From Magnetospirillum moscoviense (lineage in GTDB: Bacteria; Pseudomonadota; Alphaproteobacteria; Rhodospirillales; Magnetospirillaceae), in NCBI RefSeq assembly GCF_001650635.1, contig NZ_LWQU01000174.1:1-64000 (forward strand): DNA of 64,000 nucleotides, given 5' to 3'. Shown here one piece after another: positions 59,985-64,000 of the stretch; the first letter of the stretch is position 1; every line of letters begins with the position of its first letter. The position numbers and the translations under genes were made by a program. The notes below the pieces were generated by a model. That model saw nothing but the letters and a program-made list of their open reading frames with translations, had not been told where the DNA came from and did not search any database.

Positions 59985-61537
59985 CAGGCCGCCCCCTCCT
60001 CCTCGACGAAGCGCGGAAACACCCCTTGCGGGGTCGGCAAAGCCGTGCCGGACACCAAGGCGCCCGCCATGCCGCAACGATCCAGGGTGCGGGCGTCGGG
60101 CGCCACCGCCAGCTGGTCCAGCAAACGGGCCGAGGAATCGGGCATGAACGCCTGGGTCAGCAGGGCCAGGTTGCGCACCGTTTCGGCCAGGACCCACAGC
60201 ACCGTGCCCATGCGTTCGGGATCGGTCTTCTTCAAGGCCCACGGGGCCTGGCGATCGACATAGCCGTTGGCGGCGCGGATCACCACCCAGGCGGCTTCCA
60301 GCGCCTCGTGGAACATCTGGCGGTCCATGGCGTCGCGCATCTTGACGACCAGGCCGTGGGCGGTGCCCAGCATCTCGTTGTCCTCGGGGGTGAAGGGGCC
60401 GCGGGCCGGTACCTGGCCGGCGCAATTCTTGCCGATCATCGACAGCGAACGCTGGGCCAGATTGCCGTAATCGTTGGCCAACTCGGAATTCATCCGGGTG
60501 ATCATGGCGCGATGGCTGAAATCGCCGTCATTGCCGAACGGCACCTCGCGCAGCAGGAAATAGCGCACCTGATCCAGGCCATAGCGCTCGATCAGGCCGT
60601 TGGGCTCGATGACATTGCCGACGGACTTCGAAATCTTCTGGCCCTCGTTGGTCCACCAGCCGTGGGCGAACACCCGCTTGGGCGCCTCCAGGCCGGCGGC
60701 CATCAGGAAGGCCGGCCAATAGACCGCATGGAACCGCACGATGTCCTTGCCGACCATGTGCAGATCGGCCGGCCACCACTTGGCGTAGGCGCCGTCGACA
60801 TCGGGATAGCCGATGGCGCTGATATAGTTGGTCAGGGCGTCCAGCCAGACATACATGACATGGGCCTCGTCGCCCGGCACCGGCACGCCCCAGGTGAAGC
60901 TGGTGCGCGACACCGACAGGTCCTGCAGGCCGCCCTTGACGAAGCTGATCACCTCGTTTCGGCGCGACTGCGGCGCGATGCAATCGGGATTGGCCTCGTA
61001 GAAGGCCAGCAGGCGGTCTTGCCACGCCGACAGGCGGAAGAAGTAGCTGGGCTCCTTGACCCATTCGACCGGAGCGCCGGTGGGGGCCAGCTTGGACCCA
61101 TTGGGGCCGGCGACCAGTTCGTCCTCGCCGTAGAAGGCCTCGTCGCGCACCGAATACCAGCCCTCGTAATGGCCGAGATAGATGTCGCCGGCCTCGACCA
61201 GCTTGGCCCACAAGGCCTGGACGGCCTGGATGTGGCGGGGCTCGGTGGTGCGGATGAAATCGTCGTTGGTACAGTTCAGACGGGCGGCCAGCTCGCGGAA
61301 ATTGGCGGAATTCTGGTCGGCCAGGGCTTGCGGGCTCATGCCGGCGGCATCGGCCGACTTCTCGACCTTCTGGCCGTGTTCGTCGGTGCCGGTCAGGAAG
61401 CGGACATCGAAGCCGTCCAGGCGCTTGAAGCGAGCCATGACGTCGCAGGCCAGCGTGGTATAGGCATGGCCGATATGGGGCTTGTCGTTCACGTAGTAAA
61501 TCGGCGTGGTGACGTAGAAGGTCTTGGCCCCACTCAT
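59984..61537 (-). CDS. metG: Methionyl-tRNA synthetase
   Basis: The 517-residue class I synthetase charges tRNA-Met. The HIGH motif is YVNDKPHIGHAYTT near the N-terminus, and the KMSKS loop is KISKSVGNVIEPNG (about 297-310). WLDALTNYISAIGY belongs to the Met-pocket region, and a helical anticodon-binding domain follows. The C-terminal tRNA-binding (EMAP-like) domain is absent, as in many alphaproteobacteria. The ATG at 61537 is chosen because GGAG lies six bases upstream; an ATG two codons earlier (61543) touches that site. It is followed by tatD. Confidence 0.96.
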   Translation of the reverse strand: MSGAKTFYVTTPIYYVNDKPHIGHAYTTLACDVMARFKRLDGFDVRFLTGTDEHGQKVEKSADAAGMSPQALADQNSANFRELAARLNCTNDDFIRTTEPRHIQAVQALWAKLVEAGDIYLGHYEGWYSVRDEAFYGEDELVAGPNGSKLAPTGAPVEWVKEPSYFFRLSAWQDRLLAFYEANPDCIAPQSRRNEVISFVKGGLQDLSVSRTSFTWGVPVPGDEAHVMYVWLDALTNYISAIGYPDVDGAYAKWWPADLHMVGKDIVRFHAVYWPAFLMAAGLEAPKRVFAHGWWTNEGQKISKSVGNVIEPNGLIERYGLDQVRYFLLREVPFGNDGDFSHRAMITRMNSELANDYGNLAQRSLSMIGKNCAGQVPARGPFTPEDNEMLGTAHGLVVKMRDAMDRQMFHEALEAAWVVIRAANGYVDRQAPWALKKTDPERMGTVLWVLAETVRNLALLTQAFMPDSSARLLDQLAVAPDARTLDRCGMAGALVSGTALPTPQGVFPRFVEEEGAA

Positions 61538-61586
61538 AATCATCTCCGTATCACTATGCTGGACCTGGGCGCGGCGGCTGCCCGGA

Positions 61587-62666
61587 TCAACCCTTGGCCA
61601 GACGTTCGATCGCCAGGAACGCCGTCAGGATGGCCTGTTTGCGGTCCAGGTTGACCGCGTCGGTGCGACCGAACAGGGCGGAGACCTTTTCCCACAGCTC
61701 AAGCCAGCGTTCAAGGCTGGCGGCGGCCAGCAGCCGGGCCATCACCTGGCCCTCGCCGGGAACCACCTCGGTCATGCCCCTGCCCTCGCGTCCGCCGACC
61801 TGGACCAGGCGGGCCAGCCACCATACCAGCAATTCGGTCACCGTGCGCCAGGCGGCTTCGGCCTCGGGACGGCTGGTGCGGTCGGCGAAGGCGTGCAGCG
61901 CCGGCACGTCCAGGCGCGGCAGCGCCACCAGCAGGCCCATCAATTCCTGATAAAGCTCGAGCCCGCCCTCGGCGGCCAGGCCCAGCGCCTTGCCCAGGCT
62001 GCCCTCGCCCAGGCGGGCCAGGGCGGCGATCTCGGAATCGGTCAGCTCGGGGCGATAATGGGACAGAAGCTGGCTGACATGCTGTTCCGAAAGGGGATTC
62101 AAGGCCAGCTTGCGACAGCGCGAGCGGATGGTCGGCAACAGACGGCCGGGGCTGTGGCAGACCAGCAGGATCAAGGCCTGGCGCGGCGGCTCTTCCAGCA
62201 CCTTCAAGACGGCGTTGGCTGCGTTGCGGTTCATTTCATCGGCGGCGTCGATCAGCACCCCCCGCCAGCCGGCATCGGCGGTCTGGTGGAACAGGTCGCC
62301 GATCTTCCTGACGTCATCGACGACGATCTCGGACTTCAGCTTGCCCTTCTTTTCGTCGGCGACACCGCGCTCGATCGCCTTCAGGTCGCGGTGGGCCTGC
62401 GAAGCCATCTGGTGAAACACCGGATGATCGGCGGAAATCTCCAGGCTGTCGGGCGGGCCGCCGAACAGGCCGCCGCCCTCGCCGCCGCCGGCCAGGGCGA
62501 AGCGGGCGATGCGATAGGCCAAGGTCGCCTTGCCGATGCCCTTGGGCCCGGTCAGCAGCCAGGCATGGGCCATGCGGCCCGAATTCCACGCATCCAGGAA
62601 CACCCGCTCGGCCGCCTGATGGCCGACCAGATGGGGATTGGCCCGGGGATGGGGGAGATCGGTCAT
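61587..62666 (-). CDS. holB: DNA polymerase III delta-prime subunit
   Basis: The 359-residue clamp-loader subunit has a DnaX-like AAA+ fold: LVGHQAAERVFLDAWNSGRM, Walker A-like GPKGIGKATLA (about 39-49), VDDVRKIGDLFHQTADAGWR, LIDAADEMNRNAANAVLKVLEEPP and the sensor SRCRKLAL. The start ATG 62666 overlaps the tmk stop (ATGA); upstream in-frame residues are inside tmk. tmk-holB adjacency is conserved in many bacteria. Confidence 0.94.
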   Translation of the reverse strand: MTDLPHPRANPHLVGHQAAERVFLDAWNSGRMAHAWLLTGPKGIGKATLAYRIARFALAGGGEGGGLFGGPPDSLEISADHPVFHQMASQAHRDLKAIERGVADEKKGKLKSEIVVDDVRKIGDLFHQTADAGWRGVLIDAADEMNRNAANAVLKVLEEPPRQALILLVCHSPGRLLPTIRSRCRKLALNPLSEQHVSQLLSHYRPELTDSEIAALARLGEGSLGKALGLAAEGGLELYQELMGLLVALPRLDVPALHAFADRTSRPEAEAAWRTVTELLVWWLARLVQVGGREGRGMTEVVPGEGQVMARLLAAASLERWLELWEKVSALFGRTDAVNLDRKQAILTAFLAIERLAKG

Positions 62667-63289
62667 GGTGCCAGTCGCTGGCTCACCACCGCCATGATGG
62701 CCTGGTGCACCCATTCTGGACCTTGGCCGGCGTCGATGATGGCGCAGCGTTCCGCATGGCGAGCGGCGATGTCCAGGAAGCCCTGGCGCAGGCGGCGGTG
62801 GAAATCCAGCCCCATCCGTTCATAGCGATCCTCGGCCCCGCCACGGCCGCCGGCCCGGGCCAGCCCGGCCTCGACCGGCAAATCCAGGATCAAGGTCAGA
62901 TCGGGGGCGAAATCGCCCACCGTCAAGGCGGTCAATTGCTCAAGCTCGTCGATGGGCAGGCCATGGCCATAGCCCTGATAGGCGATGGTCGAATCGGCGA
63001 AGCGGTCGCACAGCACCCACTGGCCAGACTCCAAGGCCGGCCACACCTTCTTGACCAGATGGTCGCGCCGCGCCGCCGAATGCAGCAAGGCTTCGGTGCG
63101 CGCGTCCCAGCGATCGGTGTCGCCGGTGACCAGCAGGGCGCGGATGGCCTCGGCCCCGGGCGAGCCGCCGGGCTCACGCGTCACAATCACCGGCTTGCCC
63201 ATGGATTCCAGCGCGGCGGCCAACAGGCGGATCTGGGTCGATTTCCCGGCCCCCTCCCCGCCTTCCAAGGTGATGAACCGTCCGCGCAT
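62663..63289 (-). CDS. tmk: Thymidylate kinase
   Basis: The 208-residue P-loop kinase phosphorylates dTMP to dTDP. It has MRGRFITLEGGEGAGKST (P-loop about 10-18), VTREPGGSPGAEAIRALL, LCDRFADSTIAYQGYGHGL (DRx motif) and LTLILDLPVEAGLARAGGRG. The LID segment AEDRYERMGLDFHRRLRQGF has Arg-poor spacing typical of proteobacterial TMK. The ATG at 63289 lies only five bases after the carboxypeptidase stop, so the genes are cotranscribed. Confidence 0.96.
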   Translation of the reverse strand: MRGRFITLEGGEGAGKSTQIRLLAAALESMGKPVIVTREPGGSPGAEAIRALLVTGDTDRWDARTEALLHSAARRDHLVKKVWPALESGQWVLCDRFADSTIAYQGYGHGLPIDELEQLTALTVGDFAPDLTLILDLPVEAGLARAGGRGGAEDRYERMGLDFHRRLRQGFLDIAARHAERCAIIDAGQGPEWVHQAIMAVVSQRLAP

Positions 63290-63294
63290 CAATT

Positions 63295-64000
63295 CTAGCC
63301 CTTCGGCCCCCACAGGATATGGCGCAACGCCGTGCTGATGCGGCCGATCACGCCCAGTTTGGCGACATCGGCACCGGCGGCCAGCGGCAGTTCCACCGTC
63401 TCGATCCCCGGCGCGGTGATCACCAGCTTGCCGACCACCTCGCCGCGACGGATGGGCGCGGCGATCGGGCCGGTATAGACCGCCGTCACCTTCATGCCCT
63501 GGCGAGCCCGGCGCGGCATGGTCACTTCCAGGCGCTCGGCGGCGACCAGCGGGATGGTGGCCTGTTCGCCCAGCCACACCTCGGCGTCGGTGACGACGTC
63601 GCCGACCTTGAACAGGGCGTAATTCTCGAATTCGCGATAGGCCCACTCGATCAGGCGCTGGCTTTCCTCGGCGCGGTCCTTCATCGACTTCAGGCCGTTG
63701 ATCACCATGATCAGCCGACGTTCGCCGCGCTTGACGGTGCCGACCAGGCCGTAACCGGCCAGTTCGGTGTGGCCGGTCTTCAGCCCGTCGGCCCCCGACA
63801 CCCCGTACAGCAGCGGGTTGCGGTTGCCCTGCTTGATGTTGTTGAAGACGAATTCCCGTTCCGAATAGATCGGGAAATATTCCGGGAAGTCGGTGATCAG
63901 GCGCCGGGCCAGGATCGACAGGTCGCGCGCGGTGGTCAGATGCTCGGGGTCGGGCCAGCCCGACGCGTTGCGAAGCGTGGTGTTGCGCATGCCCAGATCG
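63295..64000 (-). CDS. D-alanyl-D-alanine carboxypeptidase, C-terminal part (continues past right edge)
   Basis: The partial gene gives about 235 residues, lacking the N-terminus with the SxxK and SxN motifs. The KTG motif is seen in GADGLKTGHTELAGYGLVG, and it is followed by the PBP5-type C-terminal domain (GDVVTDAEVWLGEQATIPLV, RRGEVVGKLVITAPG). An amphipathic end (GVIGRISTALRHILWGPKG) probably anchors it to the membrane. This is the DacA/DacC-type low-molecular-weight PBP that trims peptidoglycan pentapeptides. It is the first visible gene of the tmk-holB-metG-tatD-MBL operon. Confidence 0.92.
   Translation of the reverse strand, partial: DLGMRNTTLRNASGWPDPEHLTTARDLSILARRLITDFPEYFPIYSEREFVFNNIKQGNRNPLLYGVSGADGLKTGHTELAGYGLVGTVKRGERRLIMVINGLKSMKDRAEESQRLIEWAYREFENYALFKVGDVVTDAEVWLGEQATIPLVAAERLEVTMPRRARQGMKVTAVYTGPIAAPIRRGEVVGKLVITAPGIETVELPLAAGADVAKLGVIGRISTALRHILWGPKG

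Noticed and set aside
1-64000. CRISPR arrays, tRNA or rRNA genes, prophage or integron modules
   Set aside because: No regularly spaced repeats, cloverleaf-like sequences, rRNA segments, integrases or phage structural genes were recognised on either strand by reading; small RNAs could be missed.

Overview
The window is GC-rich, tightly packed chromosomal DNA, with nearly all genes ending in or beside the next (many ATGA/TTGA overlaps). Gene content and order point to an alphaproteobacterium, most likely a Rhodospirillales member of the Magnetospirillum/Azospirillum type. The main reasons are the dusB(nifR3)-ntrB-ntrC-ntrY-ntrX-trkA-dat-HAD-hfq-hflX block, the dac-tmk-holB-metG-tatD-MBL block, sdhE overlapping mfd, a minimal PutA and a phosphoribulokinase. 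Species assignment is inference only. No tRNA, rRNA, CRISPR array or prophage was recognised. The only mobile element is an IS4-type transposase gene cut off by the left edge.

Layout. 0-2.7 kb: IS4-like transposase (partial), a TDT/SLAC1-type carrier, and argE. 2.8-8.9 kb: a three-gene type I secretion unit (two different ABC half-transporters and an HlyD adaptor) with unusual ATPase motifs, then a DUF502 membrane protein. 8.9-14.8 kb: recG diverging from sdhE-mfd. 14.8-20.8 kb, minus strand: a FrnE-like DsbA protein, a PleD-like regulator with every signature site degraded, a cyclic-nucleotide-binding-domain protein, and an ALDH7-type aldehyde dehydrogenase with a ThDP enzyme. 20.9-25.8 kb: a small unknown protein, pncC and pgpA, and a PstS-like periplasmic binding protein with an adjacent PAS histidine kinase. 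25.8-33.5 kb: a sulfite-oxidase-like protein, smpB and dapA diverging from slt and dnaE. 33.5-39.3 kb: the Anbu proteasome-like peptidase, putA, a YgaP-like DUF2892 protein, a Crp/Fnr regulator with an ACT-domain protein, and a c-type cytochrome.

39.4-52 kb is the nitrogen-control and RNA-chaperone superoperon: tRNA modification (dusB), two NtrBC-type two-component systems, K+ uptake regulation (trkA), a class IV aminotransferase, a HAD phosphatase, hfq, hflX and an inositol-monophosphatase-family gene. 52-54.1 kb, minus strand: SDR, lipoprotein, mazG. 54.3-58.4 kb: a phosphoribulokinase with a non-standard P-loop, its terminator, and a 1031-residue DUF3142-TPR-membrane fusion of unknown role. 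58.4-64 kb, minus strand: D,D-carboxypeptidase (partial), tmk, holB, metG, tatD and an MBL hydrolase.

The most unusual items are the secretion ABC pair with degenerate ATP-site motifs, the DUF3142-TPR fusion that appears to have lost the family's N-terminus, the degenerate PleD-like protein beside a cyclic-nucleotide-binding protein, and the binding protein-kinase pair. No clearly new multi-gene system could be demonstrated from sequence alone.
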